Below, piece after piece: positions 14,701-25,381 of a stretch of 64,000 nt of DNA. The first letter of the stretch is position 1; every line of letters starts with the position of its first letter. This DNA comes from Paragonimus westermani. Its lineage: Eukaryota > Platyhelminthes > Trematoda > Plagiorchiida > Troglotrematidae. The DNA is taken from contig QNGE01002421.1 in NCBI GenBank assembly GCA_008508345.1, forward strand, positions 5,177 through 69,176, read 5' to 3'. The position numbers and the translations under genes are program-made. The notes below the pieces were generated by a model, which saw only the letters and a program-made list of their open reading frames with translations, did not search any database and was not told the origin of the DNA.

Positions 14701-17700
14701 AGGTCTGGTGCTAAGCTACGATGAACTAGTCACAATTGGCCTTACACTCAAACCCGATTACACTGTAGCAGCGGAAGCTTCGAGAAAAGATACTTAACCG
14801 GTTACAGTTGTCATCTTATAGCAAACAAACTTTGCCAACATTTTAAATCACTTCGCGACTTATGGTCGCAAACATTTATAGCCATTTCTTATGAGAAAAT
14901 ATGCGAGAATGTATTTTATTTTTAAAAAATGTCTAATTGAAAAATTGCGCATTTAACTACACGCAACAAACAACCAGTGTACTATTTAACTACCGTGACA
15001 AGTGCCATCTAACGAATCCTGCTTATATTTTGGAGTGAACTAGGGATCGATATTACGGTCGAAGCACGATGAATGTTTCCTGTCTAACTAACAATTAGTA
15101 TCCGTATCAAAAATAATTATCCAGTGGCCAGAGACCAGGTGGCTTCTTCAAAGACCCAAACTGCATTCCTGTTTCTCCGTTTTTCTGCCCTGTACACATG
15201 CTACTGTAAAAGGCCCGATATGAACCCGATACTATTCTAGTCCGTACTGTCATGACGACTTTAATTCAATGCTTTATAATTCCATCGTTTTGCTTGAACC
15301 TTATCTTTAAGAATCAAGGATCGCCCATGCTCAATCTCAGTCTTTGCATCCCGATAACCTCTTCAGTCAGCTCACTTCGGAACGAAACACTGAACTGGAG
15401 ATTCGCTCATGTCAGAGCTCATGAGTAGCGTATATTCCCCTATGAACCAGTGATTGTGAAACAAGTGTATTATTCACAACGTACTCAGTTCCACAATGGG
15501 CACGGCCGAATACTTACCTCTAAACGCTCGGCCACAACCTGGCATGACTGATGGTCATTTTGCTCAATTTCCTCTAAATCAAGACAGATGTAATCGAATT
15601 ATTATTTCAAATCGACAACCCCATGAACCCAATCGGCATCGTTTCGGGTATCGAGTGAAGTTTGGGGATTTGGTTTGTTACAGAATGAATGCACGCATTG
15701 TGCTCAACACGCTAACCCTCCACTCTCAAGGTCCAGAGTATAGTTTCCTATTTGGATGAGGATAAGGCATCCCGAGACACTCTAGAAAAAGCGAAACAGT
15801 GACCTGGAGTTTCACTTCGAAATGAGCCAGCGGAAAGGTTCTGTTGAGTGCGAAAGGCGCGATCAGATATGTATGACTTTCAATTTACAACCAAATACTC
15901 GAAATTCAAAAGGTATCGAACTTCCTCGGTTGATGCCGAGTGCCCTTTTTTTTCTTCTTCTGGTTACTATCCTTAGAACCAGAATAAATCGGGACCAAAT
16001 ACTCATTACAATTCAATACATTGACAGAAATACATGGTTTATCAACAACCATTATCATGCCCATCAAGTTTGATGCCTGTTTGGACCACAGGTTGACGGA
16101 CCATCATAAAAGGCTTTGTATGTGCTCCTTATATAAGAGAACCTTAACGGCAGTGATAAAATCCTCAATGATTTCTTTTATAATCAGATCTAAATCGATA
16201 CCGGAATGTTTGTTTACGCTGGTGCTTTTCACTTCGGTATCCTCTCCGGAGCTTCCGATAAAGATACCGATTAGGTTTTTAGTTTCGTTTTGTTCATCCA
16301 GGTCCTGAAGCGACTGGTGCATACTACATGTTATTAAAAAAGCAGTCAGTGCCGTCAAACCTGCATGTGTCCACGATGATGAACCTTGTGCGCAATCAAG
16401 AAAATTAACCCGAAGTTCGTCTACTTCCTTCCGCGCTTCGGCCCACGAGGAAGAATGAGGAGCGAGGATTTCTTTCTGTAGTATGAGGTGAAGATCTTGA
16501 CTGGGCCTTGTTACCGCTTTAAAATTTCGCAAACTGGTTCCATCCCTCTCAAAGAACTTGCAAATTTCCCACACTGTCATAGCGGTCATGACCAGTAGCA
16601 CCGCGACTATACACAGTAAATGAATGATACTCACGCCTAGCTCCATTAGCCATGCTGGGCACGGTCCACAGCTCCTAACACAATTTACTAACCCCTACTT
16701 GTGAAAGCTTGTTAACTGACGTGTCGGCAATGCAACCCATATATTTGACGTACGTTGTTGTGTGAGAATCCAAGGTTCAGATACAAAAAACTACTCGGTT
16801 TCATCAAGGGGGCTGTGTCAATTGGACCGATATTAGCAGCATGAGATTGGACCAGCTAATGTTAACCCGGATATTTCGTCATACTAGACGGTCAGTTGGT
16901 TTGCTGCAGCGAGAAGATCGTTATAACGATGTTGGGTATAATGAACACAACAGCACACATTTATTGAAGAGGCATTTCTGGGCCTGATGCTTCCTTTCGG
17001 TTATAGCATCGTTCGTTATGATGGTCCTCTAATGTAATAAGCAACATTCGAGAGTGCAGGATGTTTTGTTTGCATCTGTAAAACTCGTAAGCGACTAATA
17101 CTTTCAAGCTTTTATGACCACTGCGACTGATCGTTTTCATTGCTAACTGCCGAATGTATCAAGCAACAACCGCGCCGTAAAATTACGGTAACTTTGGGTA
17201 TAGTTTTTAGACAGACTTCAGAAAATTAGATAATTCTCTCATCTGATCTTATGGGATTTTTCCAACAATTCTCTTATCGTTTACTCGACTTTATTAAAAT
17301 AACTTGTGGGCTGAATTAACACTATGGAATACATAACATAAGCACTTATTTAATCAGGTAATTATTCATCTTATAACTGAGTGCTGATGTTAAATTGGCA
17401 TAGATGAGAACAAATCTGGCTACCAAAAACATCGAGTGAACAAAGTCTAAACAGCGTTGTGTTGAAATGACAGTTGAAAGTCCATACGAAATTAACATGT
17501 CTGTACCTCGATGAACCAAACGATACTAGATGAGCACACAGTAGGTTTTAGGGAAGTCACTTACCACTCCGTAGATTCAAAATCATTAGCTAGTTGCTCC
17601 ATATTTGTGATTCTTGACTCTGCGTCGTTTAAAGTTTTTACACCTTCTTCATTAAACCGAAGAAACCTTTCCTTTGCTATACGTCTGATCTTCGTCTGTC

Positions 17701-20700
17701 GTTTTCTACAACAAAGTCAGCATCCTCCTTAAAGTGTAACTTTTGCAGATAAGATATAAATGCATCCGATCTTGGGGATTTGATGGAGCATTCATACTCT
17801 ATATTGTGTGTGGGGAGAGGAAGAATTTTGGTTTCATGAAACCGATTTTTAGAACTTTGAGAGCACATTGCTTGATAATTTCTCTACCACGGAAGTGCAT
17901 TACTAGGACTTTGTCGTGTGTGGCACGTTACGTGAGCTTTGTGTGCAGCATAGATGAGTCCATCCCTTCTCAGCAGGTCTAAGGAATGTTACATTAAGAG
18001 GTTAGCAAATGTGAGTGGCGTTTGAAGAGACATCAAAAAACACTGCTATCATAATTTTTCACATCTTACTTTTGTTTTTAAATAAACGAGGACTCAGTTT
18101 GTCTTCTACTGAGAAACAGTTTTTCCTCATCCTCAGATAGAATGGCTGTCATTTGTTCGGTCCAGTTACACAAGTATCTGTGGGCAATCTATCGTGATCA
18201 CGGACCGTTATACAGAAACCATTGGTGAGATTTACTATCCAATGGTCACTGAGCTTTTCATCCTAGCGCCCATCAGATAACAAGTCCCGCATAGCTGTTC
18301 CGACAAATAAAAGGCCAGAGACAGTTTTCAAATTGTTACTTATTCCCTCTGTGTAGCCAACTACCATTCTCTTTACCATTTTCTTGCTCAGTGGAGCATT
18401 CGACATGCTTGTTTTATCAACGGTGATTGCTTTAGATGGATACTTAAAATGACTGGTTCAAAATGAATGAACGGATCTATGGTAGCCTTTTGTGATACGC
18501 CGGCTCCTTTCTTGCGCATTTTAGTGCATTGCCCTACAAAGCAAAGCCTTATGTTTATACCAGAACGATTTTAGCCATCAGTACTAGCCTGCTATCTCTA
18601 AAGTTTATCTATGCATGAATTAACGAGTTTCATAAAACCCATCCCATTTAAGGGTACTCCCTGATCGTGATTTGCTCAACAGGTGTTCGACACAAACAGC
18701 TGACCAGACTTCGGTCGGTGTTACATCAAGTTTGGTTGTTTTGGTATTCATATGTTCGCCGAGGTTGGCATTTAGGTTGCAAGCGTTTCATCACCAGGCC
18801 AGGTGACATCATCAGTGCGTAAGTGAAACACTGAGGCTGAAGAAACGTCAGCATGTCATTCAGCATGAGGGTGCCCAGAGGGCGTAGTCAGTGGTGCGGG
18901 TAGCCAGCTGAAATGCTGTTGAAAACGGTCAACTCAGGATCCTGAATGTCGTTGCAGGTTATTAATATGATCAATAGTGGCCCATTAGATTACCACGCCC
19001 ATATCTGACCTACCGCCGGTTGCTCGGATGAGATGGAAAGGCTTTCGAGAGACCTTGACAGCAGCGGCTTGTTCCATCTTGATAACACATTGCGTCTACC
19101 AGGCCTCGCGGTCCTCTCACAGCTGCTTCTGGCTTTCCAAATATCACAAACTTAAATTAAGCTGCATCTGAATCTAGAAGTTCAAGTGGTAGGATAAAAA
19201 GCCACTGGCTGACAGATGAACGAACACTAGCACCATGCAAAGTGGTACCACACTCAGTTGTTGTGTGCCTTGCGCGCGCCACCTGTTTCCCAACGCCTTC
19301 TGATGGGTGAAGTTCCAGCGCACAGTTAAGTATGCAGTGCTTGTCTCTTCTAGGTTAAACTCGGAAATTCGTGCGTGACGACGAAGTGGCCCACCACCAA
19401 AGCACACTTGGCAAACACCAATCGTGGTACCTGTCAAGAAGTTTGGAAGGTATATTGAATGAGATAGATGGCGGAATCGTTAAAGTTACCGACTGTGGTG
19501 TTTTCGTGCTGCCAACTAAACTGGAAACGATAGGCGAAAAATGAGTGATCCCTTGGACACATGTGGCTCGCATGTTTATGTACCAACATAAAGCTCCGTT
19601 ACAAAAAGACCTTATAAATACCACTACGGTTGCCAGATTCGTCCCACCTGTTCTACGTCATTCCAGTCAACAATAACCTGTGATAACCAGTTAACTCTCT
19701 CCTGCTTAGTAACGAAAACCCCGAGCAGTCTGTGTCGGGGTGGTGATGATCACACGTTACCGACCTCGTATGATGCATCTTGTGAACGGTGTTTGGCAAG
19801 TTTGGATGTACAGGTGGGTTGGTCAATTTGATTAGATTGTTGCATGTGGGTATGAAATCAAAGGTACAGTCGTGTGGATCGACCTCTGATGATTCTGACA
19901 TTGTCACTCACGTGAAACAAGCTTGTGTGCCAACTCCATCCCTAGCCCTACTAGGTCATATTTGACTGCCGTGCAAACAGTTGATTTTCAGCACTGAGTG
20001 GAGGACGGCGTTGAGGTTGAATTCCCCACGGTTGGGTGTCTACTGAATATTCGGCATTTTGGCTCCCGAAACCGGCTACCTACCTCCAGGACGCGCATGC
20101 TTCTGTTCGCAAACGGTAGCGTGCTGAATGCACACAATGGAGTTAATCTTCAATGACTGGCTACGGCCTTCGTGACCGTGGTATTGAAGTGTGGACTGGA
20201 TAACAACACACATGCAAAGCATTTTCTTTCTTTCAGCCTTTACCGGGCAGAAGTGATTTCCCTGAACGCAAGCGTGTAAATCGCACCAACGGAGACATTG
20301 TCGACGGCTGCGTAGACTTGTGCTTTTCGGTTAACAAGCTGTCCACAGATCTGTCCGCGGACCGCGAATGACGAGCTCGCCTGACGAGGTCTAGTGCTGC
20401 TTTTTGAAACACGCATGTGGAGAAACCGCAGCCTGAATATGGCAGCCAAGCTCTGCGCATACTGCACAATAGTGTTGGCAATACTGTTGTACGGTAATCA
20501 AACGTGGACATTGTATCAGCCGAACGTGCGCCACATGAGCCGTTTCCAATTGTGGTGTTTAAGACGCATCTTGGGTTTTCGGTGGTCGTACATTGTTCCG
20601 AACACTGTGGTACTGCGGCGAGCGGACATGGGTGGAGTGAAAGCCGCGCTGGTGCTCAATCAGCTCCGTTGGCTAGGTCACGCTTGTCGGGTGGGCAATG

Positions 20701-23700
20701 ATTGGATCTCGAAACGGCTGCTGTCTGGGCAGTTGAAATCGGGTAAACGAAGTTTCGGTGTTCAGAATCAGAGATACCAGTATGCTACCCAGGTGGGACT
20801 TTTGCCTTGTAACATTGATTTCAGATGATGAGAAGGCTTAGCATGAAACCGGACTGTCTGGAGAAGTATGATCAATGAGCAACATTTGCGCTGTCGTGAA
20901 CGGAAGCGCGCGGTACTCAAGTGAGTCATCGGTGCCACAGGTCGTGGTGACATGACTATATGGCGTCGCGATTTGTGCGGCCGTGAATGCTTTGGTCGTT
21001 TGTGATTATTATGTCACCAGCCTAGCCATAGTGCACCGCCGGCCATGAGACAACATGTGGCTTAGGGATAAGTAGGTTATATCGGTTGTATCCATATTTC
21101 CTTGTTCGCGTCGACCAATGAACACCGTTGTTTGGCGACTCACCTGTTCCTCTTCACAGAATCTTGAGTGTCTGTGCACCTCCACTCTACCTTTTCTTTC
21201 GCCTCAAAATCCAAGTTGCTTCTGCAGAATTGCTGTGACTACGTAGATTCGATGTTAGATAATGTAGACATGAAGGTTGTTGACCGGTTTGTATACCTGG
21301 AAAGCTGCATCAGCGGCAGCGGCGGCGAAGGTGTAGGGAACGAAATGGAAGCGCGCATCTCTAAGGTTAGGGCGGTATTCGCTAATTTGAGGCATCTCTG
21401 GCAACAGAGGGATATTTCTCTGAAGTTGAAAGTTCGCGTATATAAGACAACGGTGAGGACCGTATTACTATACGGCGGCGAAACCTGGCCGCTCAGGGTA
21501 GAAGACGTGAACCGTCTTCAAGTATTTGACCACTGATGTCTGCGTTCAATCGCTCGTATCGGGTGGCACCAGCGCGTAAGTAACGCGGAGGTTAGGAAGC
21601 AGGTGTTTGGTAGTGATTGTCAAACGAGTTCTTTTGTCTAGTCTCTACGTTTGCACAGGCTTAGATGGCTAGGTCACGTACTAAGGATGCCAGCTATTCG
21701 TCTTCCACACCGAGCACTGTTCGCTGACAATGCGACCGACTGGTGTAAGGTGCGAGGTGGACGCATAATGACCTGGCGTAGGGAAATGAAGTCGTTCACG
21801 AAGAAGTTGACCACTGTGGGTCGTGTTCGTCTCCCGGGCTGGAGCCGCCGCGACTCACAGAGTCGGTGGTTGGAGGCTCTAGGTGAGATGGCGGCTAATC
21901 GAGCTGAGTGGCGTGAATGTTGTCGTTGTTTGTCCGAGTTGTCTGTGAAGTGAGTGCATTTAATGACACGTGGCAGTGAAAGCCGTAAGGAAGCTGTCTC
22001 GCTGATGACGCCTTACTCTCACTTGCAGCTCGGTTGTTTCTCTGCGAGGTGTAGTCACCTTGATGTTGAATGTTTGAATATGGACTTAGTCATTTTCAGT
22101 AGTTAGGTTCCTTCCCGTCCCCTTCTTTTTTCCTTCTCTCCCTTCCTTTACCGGTTTTGCCTTTTCTTCATGGTTGTGTGGCAGTTAAGCATTAGTGTGA
22201 ACCACTGATGTATTGCTGTGTATGATGATGGTGATGATGATGATGACAAATTCAACGAAATTTAGGACGTAAGCCTAATGGGAAGATCCTGGCCGCAAGA
22301 CTGTTGATTAGTGTTGACAGAATAGCTAGTCTCTGTTCTTGAAAACATAGTGTTCACATATAATAAATCGGCAGCACCTACTGTTAATGCACTGGCAAAG
22401 TTACCAATACGGTTGTCTAACAAGCATACGAACCGGAGTTCTGTCCTAGACCGTATCAACCATATACAGTGCTGAGGCCTAACAAGGGCGGGACTTGAAT
22501 CTAGGCCGGACGGAAAGTTCGTCTGAATAAAATGTTTTGGTAATTTATCAGTAATGTTCAAGTTATGTCATATGACAACCCATTAGTATACATTTTGACT
22601 TGAAAAAGTTGATTGTACAGGAAAACAAAAATAAAGACCTACTTTGGATTCTTTTTGTTCCAATGATTTTCTAGTGGTAACATCTTTTTGAATCATTTGT
22701 ATTGTTTCTAATATTACTTGGGGAACTAATTCAGTAGCCAGAATGTTGTTGATAAAGTCGTTAGTATAATTCTGGAGCACATTCATTGCATCTTTGGTCG
22801 TCCACATTAAAAAATCTACAACATTAATGGCAAATAACTGATTGTACGCATAAGAAATATTTCAGGTTGTAGACGACCTCGATAACAGAGTGAATGTCAC
22901 TTTAGTGAAACCTGAAAAGAGAAGAATTAGATGGATTACCGTGAAAAGTAAACGATCACAACGTTTTCATCACCCCAGATCAATATGTTAGTTGAGCTTC
23001 CTTCAAAAAAATATTCAGGTGAAATAGTGCACTTTGAAGGTGCTGGTAGCATACAAAACGCCACAATTTCTGGCAACTTCTCGTATTGGTCATATATTTT
23101 ATTATACCGTATTAACAATACACAATACTCTGCTGCAGCAGGAAATTGAAGCACCAGCAGACATCAGTCCTGGTGTCGTCTTTCCGCATCGCTACGCAAC
23201 TTTGGTTACCGGGATACGTTCCGGATACGCTGAGTAGCTGGTGAAATGTAATTAATTACGGAGCATCATAGTGTTCACCTGACACAATGGTTCCAAGGTA
23301 TACACGTCACTAGGGAAATGCGAACGTTCGCATGATGTCTCAGCTGCAACCTTACGAGGGCATGATACATTCATCACCATCTATACGGTGAAAACAACAT
23401 TTCCTCGATTGGAATCAGTATGATGTTGTCGCATTGTTATGACGCGAAACGACCGAGTGGATGCAATTGAGTTGGAACGATTCCTACAACGCAATAATAC
23501 TGTACGCGCTGTTTTACCCCGAAGAGCCGATCCCCAAGCAGACTACGAAGGAAAAACACTGGTCTCAAGAAAGAGAGCGTTTGCTGTCTCAGTCCGAAGT
23601 CAAATTACAAAATGCAGCTATTGCGTTTTTATAACTCATCAAGCGACCGAGTGAATAACAGACGAATCAGCGTACAGTATGTAAATCGGCGCCAGAAATT

Positions 23701-25381
23701 TAAAAGATGACGGTGCATTAAAGTAATTCGAATTTACAAAAGTGGCAAATGTTCATGACCGGTTAAGTGGACAGTTTTTTGCGGCATGCAACATCCCCAA
23801 CACCCATTTACCATTATTTCAATGATATTTGCACGGAAAGACGAGTAACTGATTCTTTTTCATACAAAGAAATAATCAAAACCTCATTCCAACGGCAACT
23901 GCCTGTCGGAGAAGACGATCTCGGTGCCCTGCTCATCAAACAGGCAAACTGTACTCTACAGCGCAGCTGACCTCATGGACGTCTGCATTACAACTGAGAC
24001 TTATGCACCAGCGGTTGCAGACAATTCTACTCCGGATAAACTGAAAGTTCACTGACCATTGAAAATACAGGCATATGACCCAGCGATACAGTCAAAACGG
24101 AAAGATAGCACCGTTGTCCAATGATTGTGTGTATTCTGAGATGAGCCGAATTTATGAAAAATCCAAAACTTCACGCCATCTTCTCAACCATCGCTGAACT
24201 GACAATCAGCTTCATCGACCGTGCAACAAACTACGAGACAAAATTAACGCCATGTAGGTCTCTCAGACTGTCTATGTGTTGAAGATATTAAATACCCCCA
24301 GAAACTGTCCACTTAACCGGTAATGAACTTTTGTTACTTTGGTAAATTCGAATTCCTCCTCTTCGTGCCACCATTGCACTACCGTTTTCATTTATGACGC
24401 CGATTTATATACTGGACGCTAATTCGCTGGTTTATGACTTAGGACGATTTTCATGCGCTCCATTGAACATTATTCACAGGGTCGCTTGACGAGCTATAAG
24501 TACCCAAGAGCTGCGCTCGTAATTTGTTTTCGGACTGAGACAGTGAAAGTTCTCTTTCGGGAGACCAGAGTTTTTCCTTCATAATCTGCTTGGGTATCGG
24601 CTCTTCAGGGTTACAACAGCGCGTACAGTATTACCGCGTCGTGGGGATCGTTCCAGATCAATTGTGTTCGCTCGGTTGTTCCGCGTTATAGCACTATGCA
24701 ACTAGCAAACATTTATTCCAGAAGTCCTGTCTATCGAAAGACAGCACCTCCATATATGAGTAATGTGGACTTAATATAATCTATTCCTGTCATAATTGCA
24801 AACTCCCGCTGACCTGATACTTCAACAGTGTACTCTGTGTGTAAGTTCATTCCTCTAAATGTTGGTAAGCATTTTTTCTGTATGGCCGATACTACCTGCG
24901 ACATACCTTCGCGAAGATGCGGCGAAATGTTACCGGATACATTATGGAGACTTATTGATTTTGGTAGTATGCGGTATAAATAACGGAAGAAGACATGACG
25001 CCAGACGTTAACAGTTGATTCACTACTTTAATTCACGAACGTGTAGCGTCAAAGTATGTTTGCTGTGTTAATAAAAACAACGACACAAACGGTCACTGTT
25101 GTATACTCGTCAACACCGCGCCATGGGTCCCCAACTAGAGGTCAATGTTATCAATTCCAATGTATAGAAACTGCCTGACCCAACAATTTGCATATAATAA
25201 GAGCTGGACGGCAATTAGCTCCACTACGGAAAACGTGGACATTTTTGTTTTCCCTCTAAGCAACAACAGGTCAAACGAGTTGGCTAATTCAACAGTATGA
25301 GCTGTTCCCATGGTTACCTTGGCAGTAGTCAAACCCAGGTTGTTGTTCTGATGTTTCGTCGTCATCGCGCGTAATAGCCGC
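11643..25381 (-). CDS. Unidentified helix-rich protein gene, multi-exon, partial model
   Basis: At least five exon-like segments with consensus borders lie on the minus strand: 25381-25318, 22815-22643, 17705-17565, 14473-14231, 11777-11643. The first two join in phase (1) and the last two join in phase (0). The 17.7-kb exon fits neither neighbour, so at least one exon is missing on each side, or it belongs to another transcript. The product is a string of charged amphipathic helices, for example YTNDFINNILATELVPQVIL, ANAIAFDTYEILVNELLHFY and TGGLIQEIAKHQLERSETRA. I do not recognise the family; the helical pattern loosely recalls the ENY2-binding (CID) region of GANP/Sac3 proteins, but this is only an impression. 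Both gene ends are unknown. Introns hold LINEs, a foldback element and a 180-codon ORF. Confidence 0.5.
11778..14230. other. Intron of the helix-rich gene with two ambiguous ORF clusters
   Basis: At 12376-12655 and 13069-13276 both strands stay open with protein-like composition (minus RQISPVSDLDRSFGNNFNRF; plus LNVTAASHAAASVVTDRIAF). The plus frame at 13.1 kb follows a good acceptor (GGCTGTTTTTAG). No family is recognised on either strand, so I do not call genes. Confidence 0.35.
14231..14473 (-). CDS. Exon of the unidentified helix-rich gene
   Basis: An 81-codon exon, phase 0 at both ends, with a TTATTCTAG acceptor and ACA/GTAAGT donor. It encodes VNQWRREKNKLLVELERVLQ, a Ser/Pro/Ala linker (QQSSSSAPLLIPAHAPLKLA) and a helical region FVIANAIAFDTYEILVNELL then HFYVPQT. 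It joins in phase to 11777-11643. Confidence 0.6.
15700..15890 (+). mobile_element. Diverged SINE fragment
   Basis: It carries the SINE body and end motifs: GCGAAACAGTGACCTGGAGT, then TTCGAAATGAGCCAGCGGAA and TGAGTGCGAAAGGCGCGATC. Confidence 0.5.
16104..16646 (-). CDS. Membrane-protein-like ORF, 180 codons, function unknown
   Basis: A complete open frame from ATG to TGA. Residues about 6-27 form a strongly hydrophobic segment (IIHLLCIVAVLLVMTAMTVW) suited to a signal anchor, and about 93-108 a second weaker one (ALTAFLIT). The rest is hydrophilic with an acidic helix near the C-terminus (LDLIIKEIIEDFITAVKVLL). The frame stays open upstream of the ATG for about 20 codons through NCVRSCGPCPAWLM, so the ATG may be internal to an exon. 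It lies between two exons of the unidentified helix-rich gene, same strand. No family recognised. An ORF of this length is close to the chance limit in a 64-kb window, so it may be spurious. Confidence 0.35.
   Translation of the reverse strand: MELGVSIIHLLCIVAVLLVMTAMTVWEICKFFERDGTSLRNFKAVTRPSQDLHLILQKEILAPHSSSWAEARKEVDELRVNFLDCAQGSSSWTHAGLTALTAFLITCSMHQSLQDLDEQNETKNLIGIFIGSSGEDTEVKSTSVNKHSGIDLDLIIKEIIEDFITAVKVLLYKEHIQSLL
17565..17705 (-). CDS. Exon candidate, basic coiled-coil segment
   Basis: A 141-bp exon with a TTGTAG acceptor and GTG/GTAAGT donor, entering and leaving in phase 2. It encodes KRQTKIRRIAKERFLRFNEE then GVKTLNDAESRITNMEQLAN and DFESTE, a highly charged coiled-coil-like segment. 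Phases match neither the upstream nor the downstream exon found here. It could instead splice to the ORF at 16646-16104: a TTAG acceptor just upstream of that ORF has a compatible phase. Confidence 0.45.
19780..21185 (+). mobile_element. 5'-truncated, decayed non-LTR retrotransposon (family shared with 55.7-57.7 kb)
   Basis: The nucleotide sequence matches the second half of the element at 56.3-57.7 kb, starting in the RT palm region and running to a shared 3' tail that ends around CTTGAGTGTCTGT. The frame 20394-20828 encodes the typical LINE thumb and C-terminal region (AILLYGNQTWTLYQ, MSRFQLWCLRRILGFRW, NQLRWLGHACRV). Compared with the other copy it has an internal deletion near 20.13-20.22 kb plus frameshifts and stops, so it is dead. 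It is abutted directly by a different LINE fragment. Confidence 0.8.
20394..20828 (+). pseudogene. LINE reverse transcriptase C-terminal remnant
   Basis: A 144-codon open stretch with the conserved post-RT block: LLYGNQTWTLYQ, a CLRRILGFRW helix, RRADMGGVKAALVLNQLRWL then GHACRVGND. It has no catalytic YADD region. In the related copy this block is followed by a basic tail, and the same tail can be traced here in other frames. Confidence 0.75.
21651..21953 (+). pseudogene. RTE-like LINE C-terminal coding remnant
   Basis: One hundred codons to a natural stop, encoding the conserved C-terminal module of fluke RTE-like elements (HRLRWLGHVLRMP, RLPGWSRRDSQSRWLEAL, MAANRAEWRECCRCLSEL). The preceding part of the same protein is at 21168-21536, separated by a frameshift and stop. 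Confidence 0.8.
22222..22246 (+). repeat. (ATG/GTG)n microsatellite tail of the RTE-like LINE
   Basis: Eight ATG-type trinucleotides with one GTG variant, directly at the end of the LINE 3' UTR. Confidence 0.8.
22643..22815 (-). CDS. Exon of the unidentified helix-rich gene
   Basis: A 173-bp exon, phase 1 to 0, with a TTGTAG acceptor and AAA/GTAGGT donor. It encodes FLMWTTKDAMNVLQNYTNDF followed by INNILATELVPQVILETIQM and a Lys/Glu-rich end (TTRKSLEQKESK). Amphipathic helical pattern and codon use suggest real coding sequence. Confidence 0.55.
23424..24708. mobile_element. Foldback-type element with about 360-bp imperfect terminal inverted repeats
   Basis: The segment from about 23424 to 23790 is repeated in reverse complement at about 24708 to 24285. 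Shared landmarks include GAAGAGCCGAT, ATACTGTACGCGCTGTT, CAAGCGACC, TTCGAATTTAC and ACCGGTTAAGTGGACAGTTT. The roughly 490-bp centre contains no coding sequence I can recognise. This is either a non-autonomous foldback DNA transposon or two copies of one repeat in opposite orientation. Target duplications could not be fixed because the outer ends are diverged. Confidence 0.75.

Larger units (their letters stand above)
14474..19779. other. Intronic sequence of the helix-rich gene
   Basis: Holds the 17.6-kb exon, the 180-codon ORF and a SINE fragment. The remainder, including 17.7-19.78 kb, shows no recognised gene; the missing exons implied by phase should be in this stretch or in 17.7-22.6 kb. 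Confidence 0.5.
21190..22246 (+). mobile_element. 5'-truncated RTE/SR2-like LINE with (TGA)n tail
   Basis: Two open blocks, 21168-21536 and 21651-21953, in different frames encode the end of an RTE-like reverse transcriptase: VDRFVYLESCISGSGGEG, RISKVRAVFANLRHLW, LLYGGETWPLRVEDVNRLQV, then LHRLRWLGHVLRMPAIRLPH, RGGRIMTWRREMKSFTKKL, LPGWSRRDSQSRWLEALGEM and a Cys-containing end. A stop (in place of the usual Arg or Cys after FDH) and a frameshift interrupt it. The ORF end is followed by about 275 bp of pyrimidine-rich 3' UTR and a short GAT/TGA microsatellite, the usual 3' end of RTE elements. Confidence 0.85.
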
